Part shown: one piece after another, positions 27,883 to 35,766 of the stretch
Position numbering within the stretch: the first letter of the stretch is position 1
Layout of the letters: each line of letters begins with the position of its first letter
Assembly (NCBI GenBank): GCA_035647075.1
Contig: DASROF010000112.1
Span: 21,421 to 85,420, forward strand
Direction of reading: 5' to 3'
Length of the DNA: 64,000 nt
From: Gp6-AA40 sp035647075
Lineage (GTDB): Bacteria; Acidobacteriota; Vicinamibacteria; Vicinamibacterales; UBA2999
Notes under the pieces: generated by a model
Told to the model about the DNA's origin: nothing
What the model saw: only the letters and a program-made list of their open reading frames with translations
Database searches by the model: none
Program-made: the position numbers and the translations under genes

Positions 27883-27904
27883 CTGTCTTCTGTCTCCCTG
27901 TCTA
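27883..27904. repeat. Heptanucleotide microrepeat array (CTGTCTN x3)
   Basis: CTGTCTT, CTGTCTC and CTGTCTA follow each other with one extra C before the last unit. The array lies in the divergent gap between the M3 peptidase gene and argG, 23 bp upstream of the peptidase start. Confidence 0.7.
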
Positions 27905-27937
27905 CTAGATCATCTCCTTCCTGACATTTCGAACCGT

Positions 27938-27965
27938 GATCGCTGATCCTCGATCCCCGATTCCG
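27938..27965. repeat. Heptanucleotide microrepeat array (GATCNNN x4)
   Basis: Units GATCGCT, GATCCTC, GATCCCC and GATTCCG keep a strict 7-bp period. The array ends six bases before a -10-like TATCAT at 27972-27977 for argG, so it fills the place where a -35 element would be. Confidence 0.7.
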
Positions 27966-27971
27966 TCGGCA

Positions 27972-27977
27972 TATCAT
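27972..27977 (+). promoter_or_regulatory. Possible -10 box (TATCAT) for argG
   Basis: TATCAT lies nine bases before the ATG of argG. The transcript would have a very short leader with only a weak GGGA site. No -35 consensus is present; a heptamer array occupies that position. Confidence 0.35.
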
Positions 27978-27986
27978 TGGGAATCA

Positions 27987-29336
27987 ATGGGCACAATTCT
28001 CCAGCGTCTCCCGGTCGGCGAACGTGTCGGTATCGCGTTCTCAGGCGGGCTCGATACCAGCGCGGCGCTTCACTGGATGCGCAGCAAGGGCGCCATCCCG
28101 TACGCCTATACCGCCAACCTCGGCCAGCCGGACGAACCCGACTACGACGAGATCCCGAGGAAGGCGCTGCAGTACGGCGCAGAGAAGGCCCGCCTCGTGG
28201 ACTGTCGCGCGCAACTGGTCGCGGAAGGCATCGCTGCGCTGCAATGCGGCGCGTTTCACATCGCAACCGCCGGTGTGCCCTACTTCAATACGACGCCACT
28301 TGGCCGCGCCGTTACCGGCACGATGCTCGTTCTGGCGATGAAGGAAGACGACGTCCACATCTGGGGTGACGGGAGCACGTTCAAGGGCAACGACATCGAG
28401 CGCTTCTACCGCTACGGACTGCTGGCGAACCCGTCGCTGCGCATTTACAAGCCCTGGCTCGATCAGGCGTTCATCGACGAGCTCGGCGGCCGCAAGGAAA
28501 TGTCCGAATACATGCAGCGTGCCGGCCTTGCCTACAAGATGAGCGTCGAGAAGGCCTACTCCACCGACTCGAACATGCTGGGCGCTACACACGAGGCGAA
28601 GGACCTCGAGCAGCTCAGCTCCGGGATCACGATCGTGGAGCCGATCATGGGCGTCGCGTCGTGGCGTGAGAACGTGGCCGTCAAGCCGGAACAGGTGACG
28701 ATCACCTTCGACGAAGGTATACCGGTGGCGCTGAACGGCGAGCGATTCGGCGACGCGGTGGCCTTGATGACCGAGGCAAACACCATCGGCGGCCGGCACG
28801 GCCTCGGCATGAGCGACCAGATCGAGAACCGCATCATCGAAGCCAAGAGCCGCGGCATTTACGAAGGTCCGGGAATGGCTCTTCTGTACATCGGGTACGA
28901 GCGCCTGGTCACCGGCATCCACAACGAGGACACCATCGAACAGTATCGGGACAATGGCCGTCGACTCGGCAGGCTGTTGTATCAAGGGCGCTGGTTCGAC
29001 CCGCAGGCCCTCATGTTGCGCGAGACGGCGCAGCGCTGGGTCGCGCGTGCCATCACCGGCGAGGTCGTCGTCGAACTGAGGCGTGGCAACGACTACTCCA
29101 TCCTCGACACCCGCAGCCCGAATCTCACCTACCATCCCGAGCGCTTGACGATGGAAAAGGGCGAGTCGGCGTTTACGCCGGCCGACCGGATCGGTCAGCT
29201 GACGATGAGAAACCTCGACATTGCTGACACGCGCGACAAGCTGTTGACTTATGCGCGCGCAGGGTTACTCGCCACCGGCGAAGGCGAGGCGCTCCCGCAC
29301 CTGCTCGAGCCGGGACCCCACAAGGACGGAGAGTAA
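27987..29336 (+). CDS. argG: Argininosuccinate synthase, long E. coli-type form
   Basis: ArgG joins citrulline and aspartate with ATP in arginine synthesis. The 449-residue protein starts MGTILQRLPVGERVGIAFSG and matches the long E. coli form nearly throughout: ATP loop FSGGLDTSAAL, CGAFHIATAG, GDGSTFKGNDIERFYRYG, EKAYSTDSNMLGATHEAKDL and IGGRHGLGMSDQIENRI. Most bacteria carry a shorter form of about 400 residues. No other arg gene is nearby. The start at 27987 is set by homology; the open frame begins at 27936. A convergent hairpin lies directly after the stop. Confidence 0.97.
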   Translation: MGTILQRLPVGERVGIAFSGGLDTSAALHWMRSKGAIPYAYTANLGQPDEPDYDEIPRKALQYGAEKARLVDCRAQLVAEGIAALQCGAFHIATAGVPYFNTTPLGRAVTGTMLVLAMKEDDVHIWGDGSTFKGNDIERFYRYGLLANPSLRIYKPWLDQAFIDELGGRKEMSEYMQRAGLAYKMSVEKAYSTDSNMLGATHEAKDLEQLSSGITIVEPIMGVASWRENVAVKPEQVTITFDEGIPVALNGERFGDAVALMTEANTIGGRHGLGMSDQIENRIIEAKSRGIYEGPGMALLYIGYERLVTGIHNEDTIEQYRDNGRRLGRLLYQGRWFDPQALMLRETAQRWVARAITGEVVVELRRGNDYSILDTRSPNLTYHPERLTMEKGESAFTPADRIGQLTMRNLDIADTRDKLLTYARAGLLATGEGEALPHLLEPGPHKDGE

Positions 29337-29343
29337 GGAAGGC

Positions 29344-29362
29344 GCCGTTCGCGACGAGCGGC
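29344..29362. terminator. Hairpin between the convergent argG and patatin-like genes
   Basis: GCCGTTCG pairs with CGAGCGGC (one G-T pair) around a 3-base loop. It begins 7 bases after the argG stop and touches the stop of the opposite gene. There is no clear T-run, so its efficiency is uncertain. Confidence 0.4.
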
Positions 29363-30697
29363 TTACGCGCCGAACAGACGATCCTGGCCGGCTTGCACGC
29401 GCAGGTCGTCAGGACCGGGCTCGGTGTGCGCAAGTTGCTCGCCACTGGCTCCCACGACCGGTTCGATGAACTGGTGATACGCGTCCTCGTACGCCCGCGA
29501 CATCAGCTCTGTCAGGTCCTGCCGCCGATCGGATGCCGCATCGTACGCACCGCCCACATCGAACGGTCCAATCGGGTTGTGCGCGGGCGTAATGACATAG
29601 ACGGAGTCAAACCGCAACCGCGCGATCTCCAGCGCGTCGCGAAGCGCGGCCGCTTCCGCGGTCACGTGAAAGTCGCCAAGGCGGCCGCGTGGATCCATCT
29701 GTGGAACGCGCAGCATGTGCGGGGCCGGCACGGGCGCTACTGCGCTGACCACGATGACTTGCGTCGCGCCAGCAGCGGCAACTTCCTCGAGCAACCGGTT
29801 CACGGACGCAGCGCGATCGCACATACGGTGCGTCTCGCCGCGCCAGAAGCTGTCGGCCGTGTAGCTCACCAGCGTCGGCTCCGCGATGACGGGTGGTGTC
29901 AGCGCACCTGCAAGGATGTCGATCGCGTGCTCGCGCCCAACCCCGGTCAGGTCGAGCACTTCCGCGTGCCGATTGCGGCCCGGGCGGGGAGCCATGAACT
30001 CCGCCCGGTACGGGTCGCGTAGCAACGCCGCCACCACATCCTGCCGGGCGTCAAGATCCGTGGCGACCAGGAGCAGCTCCGCGAAGCCAGGCTGTCCAAG
30101 GTTTTCTGCCAGCACCTCGGTGTACCGACGGCCGAGCGCGGCCCGTGCCGGTTGGGTTACCGGCGCAGCCCCGCGAATGAGGTCCCAGATCGCGCTGCTG
30201 AATAGCGCTCGCGCCGTTTCGGCATCGATGGGCGCCCCGAACAGACGCCACCACCAGCGGCCCGATCCACGCCGGGCCATCGACGCGTGACGCCAGACGG
30301 TCAGCCCGCAGATGCCTGCCGACAGCAGGATGAGAGTCAGCAGCGTCGCGGACCACCAGAAGGGCACGATCCACCCGGATGCCACCGCGACCATCGTGAC
30401 GAGGAGCAGGAGCGCAAAGCCGGCGCCCATGACCGGCGGCGCCATCGCGCTCCTTTTCCACCCATACAGCGATGCCACGCGCGGCGACCGCCAGACGCCC
30501 GTCTCCTCCCACAGTCGTGCGCTGCCGCCAATGGCCACCAGCGCGGCGCCTGCAGCGCCCACACCCTGCCCGGCGACCAGGTCGATCTTCACCCCCGCCT
30601 CGTGCAGGGCGCGAAGGACTCCTGCGTGATAGACGCCGTGCGCACCGGTCCCGCACAGGATCAAGGCGGTGCGGCGTTCCGGTGAGTACGGGCTCAC
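29363..30697 (-). CDS. Patatin-fold membrane protein lacking the catalytic serine
   Basis: The 444-residue protein begins with a patatin-like strand and oxyanion loop, ALILCGTGAHGVYHAGVLRAL. Where patatins have GxSxG, it reads GQGVG (residues 43-47), so the nucleophile Ser is Gly45. Two membrane helices are inserted at about residues 87-130, which is unusual. The rest is a soluble alpha/beta part with VIVVSAVAPVPAP and the segment VYVITPAHNPIGPFDVGGAYD near the place of the catalytic Asp motif. Phospholipase activity is unlikely; a binding or scaffold role is my inference. The start is a GTG that overlaps the greA stop by four bases. Confidence 0.75.
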   Translation of the reverse strand: MSPYSPERRTALILCGTGAHGVYHAGVLRALHEAGVKIDLVAGQGVGAAGAALVAIGGSARLWEETGVWRSPRVASLYGWKRSAMAPPVMGAGFALLLLVTMVAVASGWIVPFWWSATLLTLILLSAGICGLTVWRHASMARRGSGRWWWRLFGAPIDAETARALFSSAIWDLIRGAAPVTQPARAALGRRYTEVLAENLGQPGFAELLLVATDLDARQDVVAALLRDPYRAEFMAPRPGRNRHAEVLDLTGVGREHAIDILAGALTPPVIAEPTLVSYTADSFWRGETHRMCDRAASVNRLLEEVAAAGATQVIVVSAVAPVPAPHMLRVPQMDPRGRLGDFHVTAEAAALRDALEIARLRFDSVYVITPAHNPIGPFDVGGAYDAASDRRQDLTELMSRAYEDAYHQFIEPVVGASGEQLAHTEPGPDDLRVQAGQDRLFGA

Positions 30698-31161
30698 GCT
30701 TCGTCGTGGATGGTGAGGACTTTGATGAGCTCGAACGTGCGGACGCCGTTCGGTGTGGTCACCTTCACCTCATCGCCTTCCTCTTTGTTGAGGATGGCGC
30801 GGCCGATCGGCGACGAGGTAGAAATCATTCCTTTATCGAAATCGGACTCCTCCGGCATGACGAGCTGGTAAATCACGGTGTCGCCGTTGCCGGCGCGAAG
30901 ATGCACGGTGGAACCGAAGCCGGCTCGATCGTGAGGAATGCGATCGAGGTTGATCATCGAGATCTCGCCGACGCGCTTTTTCAACATGGCGATGCGGGCG
31001 TTGACGATCTCCTGTCGCTCCTTCGCCGCCTTGTACTCCGCGTTCTCGCGCAGGTCGCCAAGCTCGCGCGCGCGCTGGATCTCCTTCGGCAACTCCACCT
31101 TCAGCTCGCGCTCGAGCGCGGCAATCTCGTCATTGAAACGCTTCAGGATCCGATCCTTCAT
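30694..31161 (-). CDS. greA: Transcription elongation factor GreA
   Basis: GreA rescues backtracked RNA polymerase by stimulating transcript cleavage. The 155-residue product has the coiled-coil N-domain with GDLRENAEYKAAKERQ near residues 35-50, carrying the acidic tip residues, and the C-terminal FKBP-like domain with ISTSSPIGRAILNKEEGDEV. The start at 31161 is the only one that gives the family's usual length; the frame is open far upstream but overlaps the opposite gene. The patatin-like gene is coupled to it by a GTGA overlap. Only 31 bp separate its start from the divergent methylase start. Confidence 0.96.
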   Translation of the reverse strand: MKDRILKRFNDEIAALERELKVELPKEIQRARELGDLRENAEYKAAKERQEIVNARIAMLKKRVGEISMINLDRIPHDRAGFGSTVHLRAGNGDTVIYQLVMPEESDFDKGMISTSSPIGRAILNKEEGDEVKVTTPNGVRTFELIKVLTIHDEA

Positions 31162-31192
31162 CTCGGAACCGACTGTAACATAGCCAACCAGC

Positions 31193-31996
31193 GTGAAGTC
31201 CATTTCCAGCCGCCAGAATCCACTCGTTCGCACGTTCCGCGCACTGGCTGATGACCCGGACCCGACCGGCGAGCGGGTGCTGCTCGACGGGGCGCACCTC
31301 GTGCGTGACGCACATTCCGCCGGCGCGGCGTTCGAAGTGCTCGTCATTGCTGCGTCGCAGCTCGACACGCAGTCGGAGGAAGAACAGATCGCGCGGGCAC
31401 TCGAGGCCGACTCCGTTGAAGTGATCGCGGCACATGACAAGGTCTTTGCCGCGTTGAGCCCCGTGAAGTCGCCATCGGGAATTGCTGCGATTGCTCGGCG
31501 CAAGGTGACGACGCCAGCCATGATCTGCGCGCACCCACGCGCCTTCGTGCTGGTCATCGTCGATGTGCAGGATCCGGGGAACGTTGGCGCATTGATTCGC
31601 GCGGCTGAGGCGGGAGGGGCCACAGGTGCGTTCGTCTGCGGCACCTCGGCGAGTCCGTTCTCCTGGAAAGGGCTCCGTGGCAGCATGGGCAGCGCCTTGC
31701 GTCTGCCGATCGTGGCCGGCATGACCGCGGAGGCCGTCATGACCTGCATGACGGAGGCAAGCGTGCGGATGATCGCCACGGTGCCGCGCGGCGGCGAAAC
31801 ACCGGAGGAGATCGACTGGCACGGACCGGTCGGACTCCTTGTCGGTGGCGAGGGCCCCGGACTCAGTGACGATGTCATTGCGCGGTGCAACGCGAGAGTG
31901 ACGATCCCGATGGCGTCCAGCGTCGAATCGCTTAACGTCGCCGTCGCAGGGGGAATCCTGATTTACGCGGCGCGCCGCCACCGGGTGAATCCGTGA
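31193..31996 (+). CDS. TrmH/SpoU-family RNA 2'-O-methyltransferase
   Basis: The 267-residue protein has an N-terminal RNA-binding domain and a SPOUT methyltransferase domain. The three SpoU motifs are visible: DPGNVGALIRAAEAGG near residue 125, LLVGGEGPGLSD near 220 and ESLNVAVAGGILIYAARR at the C-terminus. By domain order it is probably a 23S rRNA 2'-O-ribose methylase, but the target base cannot be told. It starts with GTG and its end overlaps the rarA start by four bases. Confidence 0.92.
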   Translation: MKSISSRQNPLVRTFRALADDPDPTGERVLLDGAHLVRDAHSAGAAFEVLVIAASQLDTQSEEEQIARALEADSVEVIAAHDKVFAALSPVKSPSGIAAIARRKVTTPAMICAHPRAFVLVIVDVQDPGNVGALIRAAEAGGATGAFVCGTSASPFSWKGLRGSMGSALRLPIVAGMTAEAVMTCMTEASVRMIATVPRGGETPEEIDWHGPVGLLVGGEGPGLSDDVIARCNARVTIPMASSVESLNVAVAGGILIYAARRHRVNP

Positions 31997-33375
31997 GCAA
32001 CGGTCTATTTGATCCGCCTCCACCACAAGGGGGCTCCGGTGCGGCAAGCTCGGCGAATGCCCCGGGGACGCCGCTGGCCGAACGGATGCGGCCGCGTACG
32101 CTCGACGAAGTCGTCGGCCAGGAAGCGATCCTCGCCCCGGGCAAACCCTTGCGCGAGGCGATCGAACGAGACCTCCTTCAGTCACTCATCCTGTGGGGAC
32201 CGCCAGGCACGGGCAAGACCACGCTGGCGCGCGTGATTGCAGAGATCACCCAGGCGCATTTCGTCCCGTTCAGCGCCGTGCTCGCCGGCATCAAGGAAAT
32301 CAAGGACGTCATGGCCGCGGCGCAGGATCGCCGCCGCCGTATGGGCCGGCGGACGATCGTCTTCGTCGACGAAATCCACCGATTCAACAAGGCGCAGCAG
32401 GACGCCTTCCTGCCACGTGTCGAGGCTGGCGACATCGTCCTGATCGGCGCGACCACTGAAAACCCGTCCTTCGAGGTTAACGCGGCGCTGCTGTCACGCT
32501 CGAAAGTGTTCGTTCTCCAACTGCTTGGCGTCGAGGCGATCGAGACCATCCTCCGACGTGCACTCGCGGATCGCGAGCGCGGGCTCGGTGCGACGGAGGT
32601 CAACGTGTCCGCCGACGCGATCGCCGCGATTGCGCGGTTCGCGAACGGTGATGCTCGCGCCGCCCTCAACCTGCTCGAGTTCTCGGTCGCTGCGGCGCCC
32701 ATGGATCCGGCCACCTGTGTGCGACAACTGGATCTGCCGCAGCTGGAACACTCGATCCAGCGCCGCGCGTTGCTCTATGACAAAGGTGGCGAAGAGCACT
32801 ACAACCTGATTTCGGCGCTGCACAAATCGATGCGCAACAGCGACCCGGATGCCGCCGTCTACTGGGTGGCGCGGATGCTGGAAGCCGGCGAAGATCCGCT
32901 CTACGTGGCGCGCCGGCTCGTGCGGTTTGCCTCAGAAGACATCGGCAACGCCGATCCGCAGGCACTCGTGGTTGCGGTCGCAGCCAAGGACGCGACGCAC
33001 TTCATCGGCATGCCCGAGGGGAATACGGCCCTTGCCCAGGCGGCGATCTACCTGGCCACCGCGCCGAAGAGCAATGCTGTGTACACGGCCTATGGCGCCG
33101 CGGCGGCGGATGCGCACACGCAGGCGGCGGACCCTGTTCCGCTGCATCTTCGCAATGCGCCCACGAAGTTGATGAAGGAGCTCGACTACGGCAGGGGCTA
33201 TCAGTACGCGCACAACGAGCGCGATGCCATAGCCGGCATGGACTGTCTTCCGGAATCGCTTGCCGGGCGCAAGTATTACCAGCCGACGGACCGCGGGTTC
33301 GAAAAAGAGATCAAGCGACGGCTCGAGGGCTGGGACAAGATCAAAGAAGAACGAAAGAAGGAGAACGATCGATGA
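31993..33375 (+). CDS. rarA: Replication-associated recombination protein A (MgsA-type AAA ATPase)
   Basis: RarA is a clamp-loader-like ATPase that acts at stalled replication forks. The 460-residue protein has the short disordered N-terminus with a clamp/SSB-contact type motif (NGLFDPPPP), LAERMRPRTLDEVVGQ, Walker A GPPGTGKTT, Walker B VFVDEIHRFNKAQQDAFLP, sensor 1 IGATTENPSFEVN and the C-terminal tetramerisation domain. The GTG start overlaps the methylase stop by four bases, and its own stop overlaps the next ATG by four bases. Confidence 0.96.
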   Translation: MSNGLFDPPPPQGGSGAASSANAPGTPLAERMRPRTLDEVVGQEAILAPGKPLREAIERDLLQSLILWGPPGTGKTTLARVIAEITQAHFVPFSAVLAGIKEIKDVMAAAQDRRRRMGRRTIVFVDEIHRFNKAQQDAFLPRVEAGDIVLIGATTENPSFEVNAALLSRSKVFVLQLLGVEAIETILRRALADRERGLGATEVNVSADAIAAIARFANGDARAALNLLEFSVAAAPMDPATCVRQLDLPQLEHSIQRRALLYDKGGEEHYNLISALHKSMRNSDPDAAVYWVARMLEAGEDPLYVARRLVRFASEDIGNADPQALVVAVAAKDATHFIGMPEGNTALAQAAIYLATAPKSNAVYTAYGAAAADAHTQAADPVPLHLRNAPTKLMKELDYGRGYQYAHNERDAIAGMDCLPESLAGRKYYQPTDRGFEKEIKRRLEGWDKIKEERKKENDR

Positions 33376-34592
33376 TTCGCATTCGTGTGTTCGCTTCAGT
33401 GATGCTGCTGGCGCTGACCTGCCCGCTGGCAGCCCAGACCCCGCAAAAGAAGTTCATGGCGGCGCCAGTCACCATCGAAGATCAGGGAAGCTTCTTTATC
33501 GGCGGCATCACCAAGGTCTCCGAGTTCGCCACGGTACCGTTCGCGCCTCCCGGCCAGACTCCACCCGCTCCGGTGCCGCAGCAGATCACCATCGGCCAGA
33601 TGTACGTTCAGTTTCAGATCCCGCTGCAGAAATCAGGCCCCGGATGGCCGGTGATCATGGTGCACGGCTCCACGCACACGGGCGCGGCGCTCGAGTCCAC
33701 ACCTGACGGCCGCGAAGGCTGGTATCCCTATTTCGTCCGCAAAGGCGTCTCCACCTATGTCGTCGATCAGTCCGGACGCGGGCGGTCGGGATTCGATCAA
33801 TCCGTGTTGCAGGAAGCGGAAGCGAAGTTGCTCGCCGGCGACACGAAGACAGCCGCGGAGCTGATCCCGAACTTCGGACGCATCACCGATAACGGGGCCT
33901 GGCAGGCCTGGTTCGGACATCTCCTGCCGGCCGGATCGAATATCACGAATGGAACGCTGGTCCCTCACGGAGACCCGCGTGACCCGGAGAAACCGACAGA
34001 CGGCCGCCCGCACGTCGCGCCGAAATTTCCGCTCGCGTCTGTTGCCGAGTATTACAAGCAACTGGTACCGAATGCCGAGGTGACGCTGCCGGGCTCGACA
34101 TGCCCAACGTGCAATCCGCAGGCGCTCTCGCCCGCCAACACCTGGACGCCGCAGGGTCTCGCACTTCTTGTTGAGCGTCTCGGCGGCGCGATCGTCGCCA
34201 CGCACTCGCAATCCGGAATCATGGGGCATCACCTGGTGCGAATCCTGAAGGAGCACGGCAACCTGCACCTGCTCAAAGGGCTCATCACCATCGAAGGTGG
34301 CTGCTCGCTCCCGCAGAGCGGGCTGACCGCTGCCGATTTCGATGCGATTCCTTACCTGGCGCTGAAAGGCGACTACACGGCGACCAGCGCGCAGTGCCAG
34401 GAGACGGTGGATGCGATCAACAAGCGGCGCGCGGAGAAACAGGGCTCAGCGCGCGCCGAATACGTGAAGCTGGACGAGATGGGTATCCTCGGTGTCACGC
34501 ACATGATGATGCTCGACTCGAACAGCAACCAGATCGCCGATCTGATGCTCGACTGGGTGAAGAAGAACGTGCTGCCGGCTCGGAAGCGCTAG
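33372..34592 (+). CDS. Exported alpha/beta hydrolase (esterase type)
   Basis: The 406-residue product has a signal peptide (ending CPLAAQ) and an alpha/beta-hydrolase fold with a large lid. The oxyanion strand is PVIMVHGSTHTGAA, the nucleophile elbow is THSQSG, and the terminal histidine is probably in GVTHMMMLDSNS. The lid contains a CPTC pair, which could form a disulfide in the periplasm. Similar secreted esterases of unknown substrate are common in soil bacteria. The ATG overlaps the rarA stop by four bases, so this envelope enzyme is coupled to a DNA-repair gene. Confidence 0.87.
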   Translation: MIRIRVFASVMLLALTCPLAAQTPQKKFMAAPVTIEDQGSFFIGGITKVSEFATVPFAPPGQTPPAPVPQQITIGQMYVQFQIPLQKSGPGWPVIMVHGSTHTGAALESTPDGREGWYPYFVRKGVSTYVVDQSGRGRSGFDQSVLQEAEAKLLAGDTKTAAELIPNFGRITDNGAWQAWFGHLLPAGSNITNGTLVPHGDPRDPEKPTDGRPHVAPKFPLASVAEYYKQLVPNAEVTLPGSTCPTCNPQALSPANTWTPQGLALLVERLGGAIVATHSQSGIMGHHLVRILKEHGNLHLLKGLITIEGGCSLPQSGLTAADFDAIPYLALKGDYTATSAQCQETVDAINKRRAEKQGSARAEYVKLDEMGILGVTHMMMLDSNSNQIADLMLDWVKKNVLPARKR

Positions 34593-34608
34593 CCTGGGCA
34601 AACGCGGC

Positions 34609-34640
34609 AGAGGCCGACCGTCAGGTCGGCCCTCTCTTAT
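34609..34640. terminator. Bidirectional terminator between convergent genes
   Basis: A stem of GAGGCCGACC and GGTCGGCCCTC (one bulge) with a GTCA loop lies 20 bases after the esterase stop. It is followed by TCTCTTAT on the plus strand and touches the stop codon of the opposite protease gene. Confidence 0.6.
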
Positions 34641-35578
34641 CCGATTGTCGCGGGCGTGGCTTCGTCGGCCGGCTGATGCGTCAGCCCCGGAACTTTGCGG
34701 AACATTTCTGGACGGATCGGCAGGATGAACGAGAAGCGGTAATCACCCTGCATCCGGCCGATCGGAATGCCGACGAGGCTGCCGTCCTGATTCAGCACGC
34801 CGCCGCCCGACACGCCGGGATGGCCATCGGTCAGGCAGGTCACGAGTCCGTTCGTCGTACGCTGGCCGACGTAGCCCGTGCTCAGGATGATGCCCTTCGA
34901 ATAGTCGTTACCGAGACGGAAGATCGGCTCGGCAAAGTCGTAGGCGTAGCTCGTGTCGATGTGCAGCGCCGGCAGGTCGAGCTCCTGGTTCACCTTGATG
35001 ATCGCCCAGTCCCCCGGGTGCACCTCGACGTTGGCGTTGCCGGTATCAACGATCCGCGCGTTGAGGTCCTGCCCCTTGTAGCGCACCTTGATCGCGGTGA
35101 TCCGCCGCGCGTCGCGCCCTTCGGCGGGCTCGTCGAGGGCGATGACACCGTGCTTCACGGTGATGAAGTAGCCGCCGCCGAGATAGCCAGCCGTCCCGTA
35201 GTTGGTCTTCCCGAAGTTGTCGTACGCGTTCAACTCGACGAAGCTCTCTTTGCGATCGCGGAGGAGGCGAACCGGAAAGAGACCCATCTCGCTCTGCAGC
35301 TGCCTCTTGATCTCGTCGACCATCGCGCTCTGCGCGGTTCCGGCCGCGGCGACGACAGCAGGCTTGCCCTGACCCTTGGTCCCCGACACCAGCGGCACAC
35401 CACCGCGCATTTCGACGATGCTGCGCGCCATTTCGTCGCGGAGGGCCGTCAGACGCGCATCGTTGGCGGCCAGCTGCTGCGCCATCTGCCGCTGGGTCAC
35501 CCAGCCGCCAAAGCTGAATGCGAGTGAGGCCAGAGAGAAGGTCAGGCCGACATAAAGAACAGAGCGGCGGATAGACAA
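34637..35578 (-). CDS. Membrane-anchored trypsin-fold (S1-type) serine protease
   Basis: The 313-residue product has one N-terminal membrane helix (SVLYVGLTFSLASLAFSFGG), a coiled-coil stretch (about 35-65) and a chymotrypsin-like domain. A possible triad is His in FITVKHGV, Asp in HPGDWAIIKV and Ser in PGVSGGGVLN. No PDZ domain follows, unlike DegP/DegS. No ATG is available in front of the helix; the TTG at 35578 has GGGAG seven bases upstream and is preferred over another TTG at 35611. A promoter-like pair lies upstream at 35671-35699. It probably cleaves periplasmic substrates. Confidence 0.82.
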   Translation of the reverse strand: MSIRRSVLYVGLTFSLASLAFSFGGWVTQRQMAQQLAANDARLTALRDEMARSIVEMRGGVPLVSGTKGQGKPAVVAAAGTAQSAMVDEIKRQLQSEMGLFPVRLLRDRKESFVELNAYDNFGKTNYGTAGYLGGGYFITVKHGVIALDEPAEGRDARRITAIKVRYKGQDLNARIVDTGNANVEVHPGDWAIIKVNQELDLPALHIDTSYAYDFAEPIFRLGNDYSKGIILSTGYVGQRTTNGLVTCLTDGHPGVSGGGVLNQDGSLVGIPIGRMQGDYRFSFILPIRPEMFRKVPGLTHQPADEATPATIG

Positions 35579-35670
35579 TTGACTACTCCCGGAGCGACAC
35601 CTTCGGCCCAACCTCGGGCGTTATCGGCGCGCACGAGTCCTTCCATCGGGAACGGACCAGCTAAGTTGTT

Positions 35671-35699
35671 AGATTACAGAAACTTACGAGCGCTCTTAA
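35671..35699 (-). promoter_or_regulatory. Candidate sigma-70 promoter for the S1-type protease gene
   Basis: On the minus strand TTAAGA (35694-35699) and TAATCT (35671-35676) are separated by exactly 17 bases. The region is AT-rich compared with its surroundings. The leader to the TTG start would be about 85 nt. Confidence 0.45.
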
Positions 35700-35766
35700 G
35701 GTAGCGCGACAGTGGCGCTCTGTCAAATTGTGCCTTGCACCACCGCTTACGGCAGGGGCACGCGGC

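Noticed and set aside
31162..31890. Upstream extension of the greA frame
   Set aside because: It lies antisense to the methylase gene and is not GreA-like; GreA begins at MKDRILKRFN.
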